A stretch of DNA of 64,000 nucleotides. Origin: Erythrobacter sp. (lineage in GTDB: Bacteria > Pseudomonadota > Alphaproteobacteria > Sphingomonadales > Sphingomonadaceae). The notes below the pieces were generated by a model. It did no database searches. It saw only the letters and a program-made list of their open reading frames with translations, and was not told where the DNA came from. The stretch is from the NCBI RefSeq assembly GCF_030066995.1, contig NZ_JASJAP010000001.1:124001-188000 (forward strand). Reading direction: 5' to 3'. Within the stretch, counting starts at the first letter, position 1. The number at the start of each line of letters is the position of its first letter. The translations under genes and the position numbers were made by a program. Shown piece after piece: positions 53,899-63,289 of the stretch.

Positions 53899-54795
53899 CT
53901 AAACCCTCTTCAAAATCGCTTCAGCCAGGCGCTCACCGAGCTGTGGGCCTTGCACCGGGTAGAGATAGGGTTCGATCAGCTCGGCTTCCATAAGCGCCAA
54001 GGACCCTTTCGGGCCCCCATCGTCCATCCTGAGGGCATCAATGCGCGCGTAGAGCGGGGTTTCGAAAGGCACCGCGTCGAGCATGGCCTTGGCTGCGCCG
54101 AGCTCGTCGGCGCTGGGTTCGTACACCTCTTCGCGCCCGCCATAGAGCGATTGGGTGCGGTAATCGCCCTCGGCCGCTCGCTTGACCAGAGCGTGGCTCA
54201 AGACGCCGTCCACGAACACAAAACTCAGCTCCCCCTCGCTCGTTATTGAGGGGAGGAAGGGCTGGATCATGGCGGGGTGTTCAAACCGCCAGTCGCGGCC
54301 GGGCAGGCTTGATCGCGCGACCAGTTCCTGGCCTAGCGCGCCAGCGCCCACCTGGCGTTTGACGACAACGCGGTCGCATTCGAACACATCGAGCGCCTCG
54401 CGCACGCTTTTCTCGGTGACGGCCTCGCGCCACAGCGTGGGGATGGTGCGCGCGCCGGCGGCCTCCAGCTCTTGCAGATAGGTCTTGGTGAGGTTCCATT
54501 GCACGAGATCGGGCGGGTTGCACACCGCGATCCCGCGTGCGGCGAGCGCTTTCAGCTTGGCGAGGAAGACCCTGGCCTGATCCTGATAGTTCCAGGCTGT
54601 TCCCAGCAGCGCGAGAGCGATCCCGTCAAACGCCTCCATCGGGGCTTCCCAGTCGATCACACGCAGATCGAGGCCGCGCGCGCCAAAAGCGGGCTCAAGC
54701 GCCTCGATCATCCGATCGTGCTCGAACGCGTCGCCTCTCCTCTCCCCTGAACTGGGGACGGTGGTCGAACAGGCGAGAAACGCAACGACGGTCAT
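53899..54795 (-). CDS. ATP-grasp domain protein (RimK-like)
   Basis: 298 residues. The ATP-grasp fold is seen in VQWNLTKTYLQELEAAGAR, VVVKRQVGAGALGQELVAR (ATP-binding Lys), AMIQPFLPSITSEGELSFVF and the metal-binding EAELIEPYLYPVQGP at the end. Such proteins ligate carboxylates to amines; the family occurs near various genes and the substrate is unknown. It is next to ygfZ with no gap, which suggests co-expression. Confidence 0.85.
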   Translation of the reverse strand: MTVVAFLACSTTVPSSGERRGDAFEHDRMIEALEPAFGARGLDLRVIDWEAPMEAFDGIALALLGTAWNYQDQARVFLAKLKALAARGIAVCNPPDLVQWNLTKTYLQELEAAGARTIPTLWREAVTEKSVREALDVFECDRVVVKRQVGAGALGQELVARSSLPGRDWRFEHPAMIQPFLPSITSEGELSFVFVDGVLSHALVKRAAEGDYRTQSLYGGREEVYEPSADELGAAKAMLDAVPFETPLYARIDALRMDDGGPKGSLALMEAELIEPYLYPVQGPQLGERLAEAILKRV

Positions 54796-54862
54796 GGGAA
54801 TAGGGCTCTAGGCGCGCGGATGTGGACTGGAAAGCCCCCGCATCAGGGCCTAAGTGACAGCC

Positions 54863-55912
54863 ATGGTTGACACTCTCACCATCCGGCGCCCGGACGATTG
54901 GCACCTGCATTTTCGCGACGGCGACATCATGCGCGGCGTCGTGCCCTACACCGCGCGCCAGTTTGCCCGCGCCATCGTGATGCCGAACCTGACGCCGCCG
55001 GTGACGAGCGCTGCGATGGCGCGCGAATACCGCGAGCGTATCCGCGCCGCCGTGCCGCAAGGCGTGTCGTTCGAGCCGCTGATGACGTGCTATCTCACCG
55101 ATACGACCGATGCAGACGATCTGGCGCGCGGAGCGGCTGAGGGCGTCTTCACCGCGGCCAAGATGTACCCGGCCAACGCGACCACCAATTCGGCAAGCGG
55201 CGTCACCGATGTCGAAGGCATTTACCCGGTGTTCGAACGCATGGAGGCCGAAGACATCGTGCTGTGCATTCACGGCGAGGTGGTCGATGCGGATATCGAC
55301 GTGTTCGACCGCGAGGCCGAGTTCATTGATCGATACCTTGCCGGCATCGCCCAGACTTTCCCGAACCTACGCATCGTGTTCGAGCACATCACAACATCGG
55401 ACGCGGTCGAGTTTGTCAAAGCGGGCAGCGAGAAGATCGCCGCGACCATCACACCGCAGCACCTCCACATCAACCGCAACGCGATGCTGGTGGGCGGTAT
55501 TCAGCCGCACAATTACTGCCTGCCCGTCGCCAAGCGCGAATCGCATCGGCTGGCGCTGCGCGCAGCGGCAACGTCGGCGGACCCGGCGATTGCGCGCAAA
55601 TTCTTCCTGGGCACCGACAGCGCGCCGCACCTTCGCGGCGACAAGGAAAGCGAGTGCGGGTGCGCAGGGATCTTCGGCGCGCCCTACGCCTTGGAGAGCT
55701 ATGTCACCGTGTTCGACGAGGAGGAGGCGCTGGACCGGTTCGAGGCCTTTGCCTCGCTCAACGGACCGACTTTCTACAAGCTGCCGGTGAACGAGGAGAC
55801 GGTCACGCTGGAGCGGGTCGCCATGCCCGTTCCCGCCGAGCTGCCGCTGGTGGGCGAGACCATCGTGCCCTGGCATGGTGGGCAGATGCTGGGCTGGAGG
55901 TTTGTCGGCTGA
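54863..55912 (+). CDS. pyrC: Dihydroorotase
   Basis: Class II dihydroorotase of 349 residues, zinc enzyme of pyrimidine synthesis. Metal site: RPDDWHLHFRDG (two His), AKMYPANATTNSASG (carboxylated Lys), CIHGEVVD, EHITTSDAV, and FLGTDSAPHLRGDKE (Asp). The ATG at 54863 (MVDTLTIRRP) is nine bases after an in-frame GTG. Divergent from the ATP-grasp gene; convergent with rarD. Confidence 0.97.
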   Translation: MVDTLTIRRPDDWHLHFRDGDIMRGVVPYTARQFARAIVMPNLTPPVTSAAMAREYRERIRAAVPQGVSFEPLMTCYLTDTTDADDLARGAAEGVFTAAKMYPANATTNSASGVTDVEGIYPVFERMEAEDIVLCIHGEVVDADIDVFDREAEFIDRYLAGIAQTFPNLRIVFEHITTSDAVEFVKAGSEKIAATITPQHLHINRNAMLVGGIQPHNYCLPVAKRESHRLALRAAATSADPAIARKFFLGTDSAPHLRGDKESECGCAGIFGAPYALESYVTVFDEEEALDRFEAFASLNGPTFYKLPVNEETVTLERVAMPVPAELPLVGETIVPWHGGQMLGWRFVG

Positions 55913-55932
55913 GCCTTGTGGATCTGCGGCGT

Positions 55933-56886
55933 CTAGGTCGCTAGCGCTTCGCGCTTGGCGCGCCGGGTGCGCACCCACAGATCGGTGGCAAAGATCCCCA
56001 CCGCCGTCCAGATCAGCGCAAAGCTGGCGAGCTGCACAGGCTTGAGCTCCTCGCCGAAGACGAACAGGCCAAGGAAGAAGACGATGGTGGGCGCCAGATA
56101 CTGGATGAAGCCCAGCGTTGAATACTCCATGCGCCGTGCGGCGATCGCAAACAGCAAAAGCGGCACGGCGGTGACGACGCCTGAAAAGACGATCAGCACA
56201 CTTGTGGTGAGCTCGGTTCCGAACGATGGCCCCGCTTCGCTGAGCGCGTAGGCGTAGGCGATGGCGCCTGCAAGGGGAAGCAGGATCGCGCTTTCGATCG
56301 TGAGGCCCGGGAGCGCTCCCACCGCAACCTGTTTGCGAACAATGCCATAAAGGCCAAAGCTGAAAGCGAGCGAGAGGCTGATCCACAAGGTGGTGAGCGC
56401 GCCCATCGCCAGCAGACCGACCGCCAAGGCCGCTGTTGCAACCGCGACCCACTGCCATTTCGACAGGCGCTCGCCCAGCAGCATAGTGCCAAGCAGCACG
56501 TTGAGCAGCGGATTGAGATAATAGCCGAGGCTGGCGGCGTAGACGTGCCCCTCGATGATCGCCCAGATGTAGACGAACCAGTTCGCCGCGATCAGCAGCG
56601 CGCTCGCCAACAGCATGGCGAGCACGCGCGGGCTGGCAAGCGCGGCGCGGATCTCGGGAAACTGGCGCCGGAACGCGACGATGAGAAGGCACAAAGGCAG
56701 CGTCCAGATGATGCGCCAGCCGACGAATTCGAACGGCGGGATATGGCGCACGAGCATCAGGTAGGCCGGCAGGAAGCCCCAGATGATGTACGCGCCCAGC
56801 GCCTGCGGCAGTCCCGAGGGTGTGGGCGGGCCGGAGGGATTGTGCGGGCCGGAGGAAGCGGCGCTGGAAGAGGGATCGGATGGCAT
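55933..56886 (-). CDS. rarD: RarD/EamA-family transporter
   Basis: About 317 residues, ten helices. Visible: GAYIIWGFLPAYLMLVRHIP, WRIIWTLPLCLLIVAF, WFVYIWAIIEGHVYAASLGY with YYLNPLLNVLLGTMLLGERL, typical of RarD, and FIQYLAPTIVFFLGLFVFGE. It is probably an inner-membrane exporter; substrate unknown. N-terminal 24 residues are Ser/Pro-rich. I use ATG 56886 (MPSDPSS). Confidence 0.9.
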   Translation of the reverse strand: MPSDPSSSAASSGPHNPSGPPTPSGLPQALGAYIIWGFLPAYLMLVRHIPPFEFVGWRIIWTLPLCLLIVAFRRQFPEIRAALASPRVLAMLLASALLIAANWFVYIWAIIEGHVYAASLGYYLNPLLNVLLGTMLLGERLSKWQWVAVATAALAVGLLAMGALTTLWISLSLAFSFGLYGIVRKQVAVGALPGLTIESAILLPLAGAIAYAYALSEAGPSFGTELTTSVLIVFSGVVTAVPLLLFAIAARRMEYSTLGFIQYLAPTIVFFLGLFVFGEELKPVQLASFALIWTAVGIFATDLWVRTRRAKREALAT

Positions 56887-57223
56887 GCTCCGCCGCCCTA
56901 GGGGCGGGGCTTCGCGGGCGCAATAGGGGGCGGGCCCTGGATAATTAGTCAGGTTTCTGGTTCTTTTTCTGAACAAGCGCTGTCGCTTTCGCTGTCAACG
57001 CGTTCAGCTAGACCGCTCTATAGATGAACAACATCACCCGCAGGAGCTTGTTCACAGGGCTCTCCCGCATGCACTTGATCAACTTGGGCCATTTCCACCG
57101 ATGGTCTGGGCGCGGCTCCCACCAGCCGCGGAAAGCGCCTCCATGCCGATTGGCATGGGGGCGTTTTCGCATGCGGGGGAGGGTGAAGGCGGCTCTTTAA
57201 CCCTTGCGTGGCACGATGCACCC
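56887..57223. other. 337-base gap with an orphan terminator
   Basis: Between rarD (minus) and a lipoprotein gene (plus). A 59-codon frame beginning at 57024 has no good ribosome site and runs through the terminator at 57132-57167, so it is not called. The region may hold promoters for both flanks; TTGACA on the minus strand near 56999 could serve rarD. A small RNA ending at the terminator is possible. Confidence 0.4.
57132..57167 (+). terminator. Strong orphan intrinsic terminator
   Basis: AAAGCGCCTCCATGCC pairs with GGCATGGGGGCGTTTT around GATT, about 16 pairs including two G-T. It points along the plus strand but no annotated plus-strand gene ends before it. Confidence 0.75.
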
Positions 57224-57961
57224 ATGCGCTTTGGAACCGGTCTTGGCATTCTGGCTTTGGTGGCTTCTCTCTCGGCGTGCGGGACACAGGCGCCTGCGCC
57301 CGAGGATGCGGATGCGAGCGCCGTCGACCCTCTGGTCGCGCGCGCGCTTTTCGCCCCGCTCATGGTCGATCCGGACCTCTCATACGCCAACGAGGCCAAC
57401 GCGGCGATTGCGATCAGGCACGATCACGCGCTGCCTGTTTTCGCAGGCAGCGCGCAGTTGGCCGACCGGGCGCGCGAGGCTTCGCGGCTGGCGCTTCTTG
57501 AGGACGGTCCGATCCTCGACTTGCCACCGGCGAGCAAGGCGCCGGGCGGTGTCTCGCTGGCCGAGCGGTACAGCGTGAACGCCGTGCTCGATGCGGTGGG
57601 TGCCCCCGATGTCTGCCGCAAGGGCGTGACCCAGGACTTCGCCCACGCGGCGAACACGCCTGGCATCGCTGCGATCATGCCGCACGGCATGGTCCATATC
57701 GCCGCGGCAAGCGCCGGGCGCGAGTGCGAGCTTAGCCTGGTGCGCTATGTCACACCCGCCTCAATCCCCGATGCGCTGCAATTTCATTACACGATCGCCG
57801 TGCGAGAAGGGGCGCAGCTGCAACACGTCACGCAGCCCGAAGCGGGCCTGACCGGTTACGCGCGCGCGGCACAATTTCGCGTGTTCGCGCGCGAGGCGCG
57901 ACACGATATGACCGCCGTTGATGTCGTCACGTGGACGCGGCGACCAGCGCCTACTCCTTGA
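57224..57961 (+). CDS. Hypothetical lipoprotein
   Basis: 245 residues, unknown function. Signal and lipobox MRFGTGLGILALVASLSACG with Cys19. Mature protein contains VDPLVARALFAPLMVDPDLS and ALPPASKAPGG-like segments (LDLPPASKAPGGVSLAERY), and two further cysteines (DVCRKGV, GRECELS) that could form a disulfide. A start at 57101 is possible but would overlap the hairpin. It ends 11 bases inside the astD end, on the other strand. Confidence 0.7.
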   Translation: MRFGTGLGILALVASLSACGTQAPAPEDADASAVDPLVARALFAPLMVDPDLSYANEANAAIAIRHDHALPVFAGSAQLADRAREASRLALLEDGPILDLPPASKAPGGVSLAERYSVNAVLDAVGAPDVCRKGVTQDFAHAANTPGIAAIMPHGMVHIAAASAGRECELSLVRYVTPASIPDALQFHYTIAVREGAQLQHVTQPEAGLTGYARAAQFRVFAREARHDMTAVDVVTWTRRPAPTP

Positions 57962-59444
57962 TACCGACCGCAATGCTGGCGCGTGGCTGGTCCATCTCGG
58001 TGCTGGCGACCGGATAGGCGCAGTAATCGGCGGCATAGTAGGCTGCGGGGCGATGATTGCCCGAGAGGCCGATCCCGCCAAAGGGCGCTGCGGAAGAGGC
58101 GCCGTTGGTCGGGCGGTTCCAGTTGATGATTCCTGCGCGAATGTTGGCCCAGAAACGCCCATAATCCTCGGGTGTGCCGCCGATCAGCGAGGCGGAGAGG
58201 CCAAAGCGCGTGTTGTTTGCCTCTGCAATCCCGGAATCGAGATCGGGTACTTGTATCACCTGAAGGATCGGGCCGAACAGCTCCATATCCGGCCGCTCGG
58301 GCACAGCGCTTGTATCGATGATGCCGGGCGTCAGGAAAGGTTTGTCGGCGTCCGGCTGGCGCAAGGGGAGAAGCGCCTTGCCTCCAGCGGTCACCAGCGC
58401 CACGAAGCTGTCGTTGAGCTGCGCGGCGGTCTGTGTATCGATCACAGGCCCCATGAAGGGGGGCGGATCGTCGAGCGGATTGCCGACCATGAGCTTTCGC
58501 GTGAGCGGGATCAGCGCGCTGACCAGTTCGTCGTAGACGCTTTCCTTGACGATCAGGCGCCGCGCGGCCGTGCAGCGCTGGCCGGCGGTCGTGAAGGCGC
58601 TTTGGACGATCAGCGCGGCGGCGTCCTCGATCTTGGGTGTGTCGATAACGAGAAGGGGGTTGTTCCCCCCCATTTCCAGCGCGACAATCTTGCCCGGATT
58701 GGCGGCGAGCTTGCGGTTTATCGCGACCCCGGCCTGGGCCGAGCCGGTGAACAGAACACCGTCGACGCCGGGATGGGCGACAAGCGCCTTGCCTTCATCC
58801 GGCCCGCCGACCACCAGCTGGACCACGTTTTCGGGCAGGCCGGAGGCCTTCATGCACTCCACCAGCATCTCGCCGGTTGCGGGCGTCTTTTCCGATGGTT
58901 TGAACAGGACCACGTTCCCGGCGATCAGCGCGGGGATGATGTGTCCGTTGGGAAGATGAGCGGGAAAGTTGTACGGCCCCAGCACCGCCATCACCCCGTG
59001 CGGCTTGTGGCGGACGGCCGCCGTTCCCTGAAGCGCGCTGTCGAGCTTCTTCTTGCCCGTGCGCTCGGCATAGGCGTTGATGGAAATCTCGACCTTGTTG
59101 ATGACCGCGTCGACTTCCGTGCGCGCCTCCCACAAGGGCTTGCCCGCTTCGCGCGCAATCAGCAGGGCAAATTCGTCCGCCCGCTTGCGCACCTGGTTTG
59201 CCACCCGCCGCACCATTTCGATCCGGTTGGTAAGCGGCTGCGCGGCCCAGGATGGCCAGGCGCGGCGGGCGAGGCTCACCGCCGCTTCGACGTCGCTGTA
59301 CGCACCGCGCCACAGCTCTTCGCCGGTCGCTGGCTCGTACGAAATGAGCGTGTCGTTAGCCAAAGTTGTACGGACCCGTATGTTTGCCGATCTGCGGACG
59401 CCTTGCGCTTCGTCCCGATGCGTCTCGGCGATGGCATCGGACAC
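57951..59444 (-). CDS. astD: Succinylglutamate-semialdehyde dehydrogenase
   Basis: NAD-dependent aldehyde dehydrogenase of 497 residues. Catalytic Cys in AFTTAGQRCTAARRLIVKE and Glu in VALEMGGNNPLLV; FTGSAQAGVAI is the coenzyme loop. Similar to AstD of the arginine succinyltransferase route. No astA, astB or astE lies in the window, so its substrate here may differ. The annotated start is GTG; a TTG further in, LANDTLISYEPATG, is also plausible. selO precedes it on the same strand. Confidence 0.85.
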   Translation of the reverse strand: MSDAIAETHRDEAQGVRRSANIRVRTTLANDTLISYEPATGEELWRGAYSDVEAAVSLARRAWPSWAAQPLTNRIEMVRRVANQVRKRADEFALLIAREAGKPLWEARTEVDAVINKVEISINAYAERTGKKKLDSALQGTAAVRHKPHGVMAVLGPYNFPAHLPNGHIIPALIAGNVVLFKPSEKTPATGEMLVECMKASGLPENVVQLVVGGPDEGKALVAHPGVDGVLFTGSAQAGVAINRKLAANPGKIVALEMGGNNPLLVIDTPKIEDAAALIVQSAFTTAGQRCTAARRLIVKESVYDELVSALIPLTRKLMVGNPLDDPPPFMGPVIDTQTAAQLNDSFVALVTAGGKALLPLRQPDADKPFLTPGIIDTSAVPERPDMELFGPILQVIQVPDLDSGIAEANNTRFGLSASLIGGTPEDYGRFWANIRAGIINWNRPTNGASSAAPFGGIGLSGNHRPAAYYAADYCAYPVASTEMDQPRASIAVGIKE

Positions 59445-59546
59445 GCCGGGTTAGCATACTGTTCTCCCCCTTTTACGCCACCAGCCCTAAAAGGCACGAA
59501 CGGGAATGGGAAGGAATTTCCCTTTGTGTTTGTGGATATTGCGATC

Positions 59547-60962
59547 TCAGCCGGGTTGGGCGTGGCCTGGTGGAGCGGGCGGGGTTCCGTACGCATCACC
59601 CATCCGCCGAAGCGCCGCCACCTTGTCATTGAGGGGCGCCCAATCGTCGTGTTCATCGACACGCGACCAGATCGCTTCGACTTCCTCGATCAGCATGGAT
59701 TGCGGCGCCTTGTCCGACCAGTATTCGTGATTGTGTTCAACCGCCTCGTATTCGCGCAAGGTGACGCTCAGTTCCTCTGGGGCCTCGTCAAGTCCGCGCG
59801 CTCCGCGATGGGCGAAGAAGAACGCATCCGGCCCGATATTCTTCTCGCGCATGGCCTTCTCGCAGTGCGCCAGAAGGCGATTGTCGGCTTCCAGACCGCG
59901 CGATCGAACGCCGAGACGCCAGCACCAGCGCCGGGCGATCGCTTCCATGTAGAGCGCGCCAAACCGCTCGAGCGCAAACACCAGCGGATCACTCTGCGCC
60001 AGTGGGCGCAGCGCCACGGCCAACTGCCCGCAATTCCAGTGCAGCGCTTCGGGCTGGCGGCCAAAGGCGTAAAGCCCGCCCTGATCGAAGTAGGCCGCGG
60101 TGAAGGACGGATCCCAGCTGGGCAGCCAGCGCCATGGACCGTAGTCGAAGCTCTCGCCCGTTATGTTCATGTTGTCGGTGTTGAGCACGCCGTGGACGAA
60201 CCCGGCGACCATGTAGCTCGCCGCGAGATCCGCCAAGCGCTCGACCGCCTGATGCATGAGGCGCACCGCCGGCTCGTCCCGCGCGGGCGCATCCTCGGGC
60301 GGGGGCGGGCCGGGAAACTGCGTCAGGCAATAATCGACCAGCGCGGCCAGATGATCGTTCTCCTGAAGCGCCATGAGGCGTTGAAAGGTGCCGATGCGGA
60401 TATGCGAATGGCTCAGGCGCACCATCACCGCAGAGCGGGTGGGGGAGGGTTCGTCGTTGCGCCACAATTCTTCGCCGGTTTCGATGACGCTGAACGTCTT
60501 CGACGTGTTGACGCCCAGAGCTTCAAGCGTTTCGGTTGCAAGGATTTCGCGCACCGCGCCCTTGAGCGTGAGGCGTCCGTCTCCACTGCGGCTGTAGGGT
60601 GTCTGCCCCGAACCCTTCGTCCCCAGATCCATGAGGCGGTCATCGCGACCGCGCATTTGCGCAAACAGGAAGCCGCGACCATCCCCGATTTCCGGATTGT
60701 ACGTACGAAACTGATGCCCGTGATATTTGAGCGCGAGCGGCTGAACCAGGTTGCCTTCAAGCGGCTCGAACCGCCCGAACCGCCGCGTCCAGTCCTCATC
60801 GCTCAGATCGCCAAGGCCAACGCTTTGCGCCGCCCGATCGTTGCGAAAACGAAGGCGCGTCTCGGGAAAATTGGCCGCCTCAACTGGGGCGCCCAGCCAA
60901 TCGGCAAGCGTGTTGATCGCGGGGTCGGGGCGATAGCTCGCCGGTTGCGGTTTGTCGCTCAT
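59547..60962 (-). CDS. selO: SelO/YdiU protein adenylyltransferase
   Basis: About 471 residues. Pseudokinase that AMPylates proteins. Seen: ALKYHGHQFRTYNPEIGDGR, DLGTKGSGQTPYSRSGDGRL (ATP-loop), KGAVREILATETLEALGV, YMVAGFVHGVLNTDNMNITG (metal-binding N and D) and SFDYGPWRWLPSWDPSFTAA. The C-terminal CxxU/C end is absent, as in many bacterial proteins. The start ATG 60962 is natural. The longer reading frame past it is a chance extension over the hydrolase gene. Confidence 0.95.
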   Translation of the reverse strand: MSDKPQPASYRPDPAINTLADWLGAPVEAANFPETRLRFRNDRAAQSVGLGDLSDEDWTRRFGRFEPLEGNLVQPLALKYHGHQFRTYNPEIGDGRGFLFAQMRGRDDRLMDLGTKGSGQTPYSRSGDGRLTLKGAVREILATETLEALGVNTSKTFSVIETGEELWRNDEPSPTRSAVMVRLSHSHIRIGTFQRLMALQENDHLAALVDYCLTQFPGPPPPEDAPARDEPAVRLMHQAVERLADLAASYMVAGFVHGVLNTDNMNITGESFDYGPWRWLPSWDPSFTAAYFDQGGLYAFGRQPEALHWNCGQLAVALRPLAQSDPLVFALERFGALYMEAIARRWCWRLGVRSRGLEADNRLLAHCEKAMREKNIGPDAFFFAHRGARGLDEAPEELSVTLREYEAVEHNHEYWSDKAPQSMLIEEVEAIWSRVDEHDDWAPLNDKVAALRRMGDAYGTPPAPPGHAQPG

Positions 60963-61058
60963 CGCCCAATAGTGAAAGAGCGAGATGTGGCTTGCAAGCC
61001 GCGAGATATCCTGCGCAAGACCATCGGCGATTTTTGAAGAAGAGGGACACCGCCGCCA

Positions 61059-61931
61059 ATGGCCCAAAGCTATGACGAAAAGCGCTGGACCAGCGCGGAC
61101 GGGCTTGAGCTTTTTTATCGTGACTATGCGGGCGCTGAAGGGGCCGAAGCGCGCGTTCCGGTGGTTTGCTTGCATGGGCTTACGCGCAATTCGCGCGATT
61201 TTGGTGAATTGGCTGAACATATCGCGGCGCAGGGCCGCCGGGTGATAGTGCCCGAAATGCGTGGGCGAGGCTTTAGCGACTACGCGCCCACGTCGAGCAG
61301 CTACAACCCGCTGCAATACGTGGCCGATGTAGAAAAGCTGTTCCTGGAGCAGCAAATCGAGCGTTTCATTTCGGTCGGCACCTCCATGGGAGGACTGATG
61401 ACGATGTTGCTCGCTGCGGTAAAGCCGGGTCGTCTCGAGGGCCTTGTCATGAACGATATCGGTCCCGAGGTGGAGCTGGCCGGTCTCGAGCGGATTGGCG
61501 GCTATGTCGGGCAGGGGCGCAGCTACCCGACCTGGATGCACGCGGCGAAATCGCTCCAGTGTGTGCATGGCGAAGCGTTTCCCGACTGGGATCTCGATCA
61601 ATGGCTGGAAATGGCCAAACGCACGCTTGTCGTCAGCCAGAACGGGCGCATAAGCTACGACTATGACATGGCGATCGCCGAGCCCTTGTCGGAGCCCGGA
61701 AACGCGGCGCCGGACAATCTGTGGACCGCCTTTGAAGCGCTGGCAGGAGTGCCCATGGTGCTGATACGCGGAGAGCTTTCGGATCTGTTGTCGCCCGAAA
61801 CGGTCGAACGAATGGCCAGGATCAATCCCGAAATGAAGCTCGTAGCGGTCCCTCGTGTCGGCCACGCGCCCACGCTCGACGAACCCGAAGCGCGCGCCGC
61901 GATCGATGGGCTTCTCAGCGCGTTGGCTTGA
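61059..61931 (+). CDS. Alpha/beta hydrolase
   Basis: 290 residues. VVCLHGLTRNSRDFGELAEH (oxyanion), VIVPEMRGRGFSDYAP, SVGTSMGGLMTMLLAAV with the nucleophile Ser, and PRVGHAPTLDEPEA with the catalytic His. The family covers esterases and C-C hydrolases; substrate unknown. Divergent from selO; the glycosyltransferase follows 26 bases later and may be co-transcribed. Confidence 0.85.
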   Translation: MAQSYDEKRWTSADGLELFYRDYAGAEGAEARVPVVCLHGLTRNSRDFGELAEHIAAQGRRVIVPEMRGRGFSDYAPTSSSYNPLQYVADVEKLFLEQQIERFISVGTSMGGLMTMLLAAVKPGRLEGLVMNDIGPEVELAGLERIGGYVGQGRSYPTWMHAAKSLQCVHGEAFPDWDLDQWLEMAKRTLVVSQNGRISYDYDMAIAEPLSEPGNAAPDNLWTAFEALAGVPMVLIRGELSDLLSPETVERMARINPEMKLVAVPRVGHAPTLDEPEARAAIDGLLSALA

Positions 61932-61957
61932 CGCAGCGCAAGGGGGTGACGAGCGAA

Positions 61958-63103
61958 ATGAACGGCGCGAAGTCCGGCGGCCCGCTGCGTATCCTGCATT
62001 GCCATTCGACCTTTGCCGCGGGCGGAAAGGAACGCCGCTCGGTTGCCCTCATGAACGCGTTTGGACAGGGTGCGGAGCATACGATTGTCTCTGGCGACCC
62101 CGATGAGCTGGGCGCGCGCGCGCTGCTCGACCAGCGGGTTGTGGCGCGCTTTCCCGACGACTTTCCCAGCCTTTCAGGCCGCCCCACACCTGGACGGCTG
62201 GTGACAATCGCTCGCGCGCTCGAAGGTTTCGACCTGATCCTCACCTACAATTGGGGCGCGATGGATGTGGTGATGGCGCACACGATGTTCGCGCAGCCGT
62301 TTAATCTAGCTCCTCTGATCCATCACGAGGACGGCTTTAACGAAGACGAGGCCGAGCACCTGAAAGCGAGCCGCAACTGGTACCGCCGCGTTGCCTTGTG
62401 GCGCACGGGCGACCTTGTGGTGCCGAGCCGCGCGCTGGAGACCGTCGCGCTCACCAGGTGGAAGCAACCGCGCGAGCGGATCACGTGTCTCCCCAACGGT
62501 ATCGATACAGCCGCGTTTGCCCGGAAGCCCGATCCTCAAGCGCTGCGCGTCGTCAAGCGTGAGGGAGAGCGTTGGATCGGCACGATCGCGGGGCTTCGCC
62601 CGGTGAAGCAGCTCCCCGTTCTGGTTGAGGCGATGAAGGACTTGCCCGATAACTGGCACCTGATCATTCTTGGCGATGGGCCCGAGCGCGGCCCCATTCG
62701 CGAAGCGGCGACGCGGCACGAGGTCGATCACCGCGTCCATACACCCGGCGCCATTGACGATCCGTCCCGGGTGATCGGGTTGTTCGATATCTTCGCGCTT
62801 TCCTCGCGCAGCGAACAATTTCCGCTCTGTGTTGTCGAGGCGATGGCGGCGGGCCTGCCCGTTGCCGCGCCAGCGGTGGGCGACATCGCTGCGATGGTTT
62901 CGCAGGAGAACAGCGAATACATAACACCTCGCGGTGACACAGGCGCGCTCGCCCGAGCGCTTGAGGAGCTGGCCGGCGATCCCGAGGGGCGCGCCGAGAT
63001 CGGAGCCGCCAATCGGGACAAGGCCCGCGACCGTTACGACGAGGCGCGCATGATCGAACGGTATCGGGCGCTGTATTCAAAGGCGGCCGGGCGCGCGCTT
63101 TGA
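61958..63103 (+). CDS. Glycosyltransferase family 4
   Basis: About 381 residues, GT-B fold. The donor-binding half has GTIAGLRPVKQLPVLVEAMK, LIILGDGPERGPIREAA, GLFDIFALSSRSEQFPLCVV and EAMAAGLPVAAPAVGDIAAM with the E-x7-E type motif. The N-terminal half has LRILHCHSTFAAGGKERRSV. Likely a sugar transferase for envelope polysaccharide or lipid; acceptor unknown. I use ATG 61958; a TTG at 61928 adds ten residues. Confidence 0.88.
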   Translation: MNGAKSGGPLRILHCHSTFAAGGKERRSVALMNAFGQGAEHTIVSGDPDELGARALLDQRVVARFPDDFPSLSGRPTPGRLVTIARALEGFDLILTYNWGAMDVVMAHTMFAQPFNLAPLIHHEDGFNEDEAEHLKASRNWYRRVALWRTGDLVVPSRALETVALTRWKQPRERITCLPNGIDTAAFARKPDPQALRVVKREGERWIGTIAGLRPVKQLPVLVEAMKDLPDNWHLIILGDGPERGPIREAATRHEVDHRVHTPGAIDDPSRVIGLFDIFALSSRSEQFPLCVVEAMAAGLPVAAPAVGDIAAMVSQENSEYITPRGDTGALARALEELAGDPEGRAEIGAANRDKARDRYDEARMIERYRALYSKAAGRAL

Positions 63104-63289
63104 GCCGCGCTCCCATTCGGTGTTTCGCCGGCCTTAAGCGCGTGTTCAACTGCGCCGCGCCATTTGGCCGCGTTGAGGGCCTCCACGCGATCGATTGGCA
63201 CAAGACGCATCGCTGCATTGCGCGCGGCGAGGCCACGCATTAAGGCCGCGCGCAGCATGGCTTGAACACAATGAGGACAAAAGGCTCTC
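63104..63289. other. Gap between the glycosyltransferase and the TPR gene
   Basis: 186 bases with no recognised gene, RNA or clear terminator. A minus-strand frame covers it, but runs on through the glycosyltransferase and has no ribosome site. It should hold the promoter of the next gene. Confidence 0.4.

Noticed and set aside
57024..57200. 59-codon ORF in the gap before the lipoprotein gene
   Set aside because: No ribosome site, and it runs through a strong terminator.
57918..61037. 1039-codon open frame on the plus strand
   Set aside because: It lies opposite astD and selO, which are clear genes. GC-rich third positions leave the antisense frame open; its protein shows no known motif.
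60963..61865. Long upstream extension of selO
   Set aside because: It runs through the alpha/beta hydrolase gene on the other strand; SelO begins naturally at ATG 60962.
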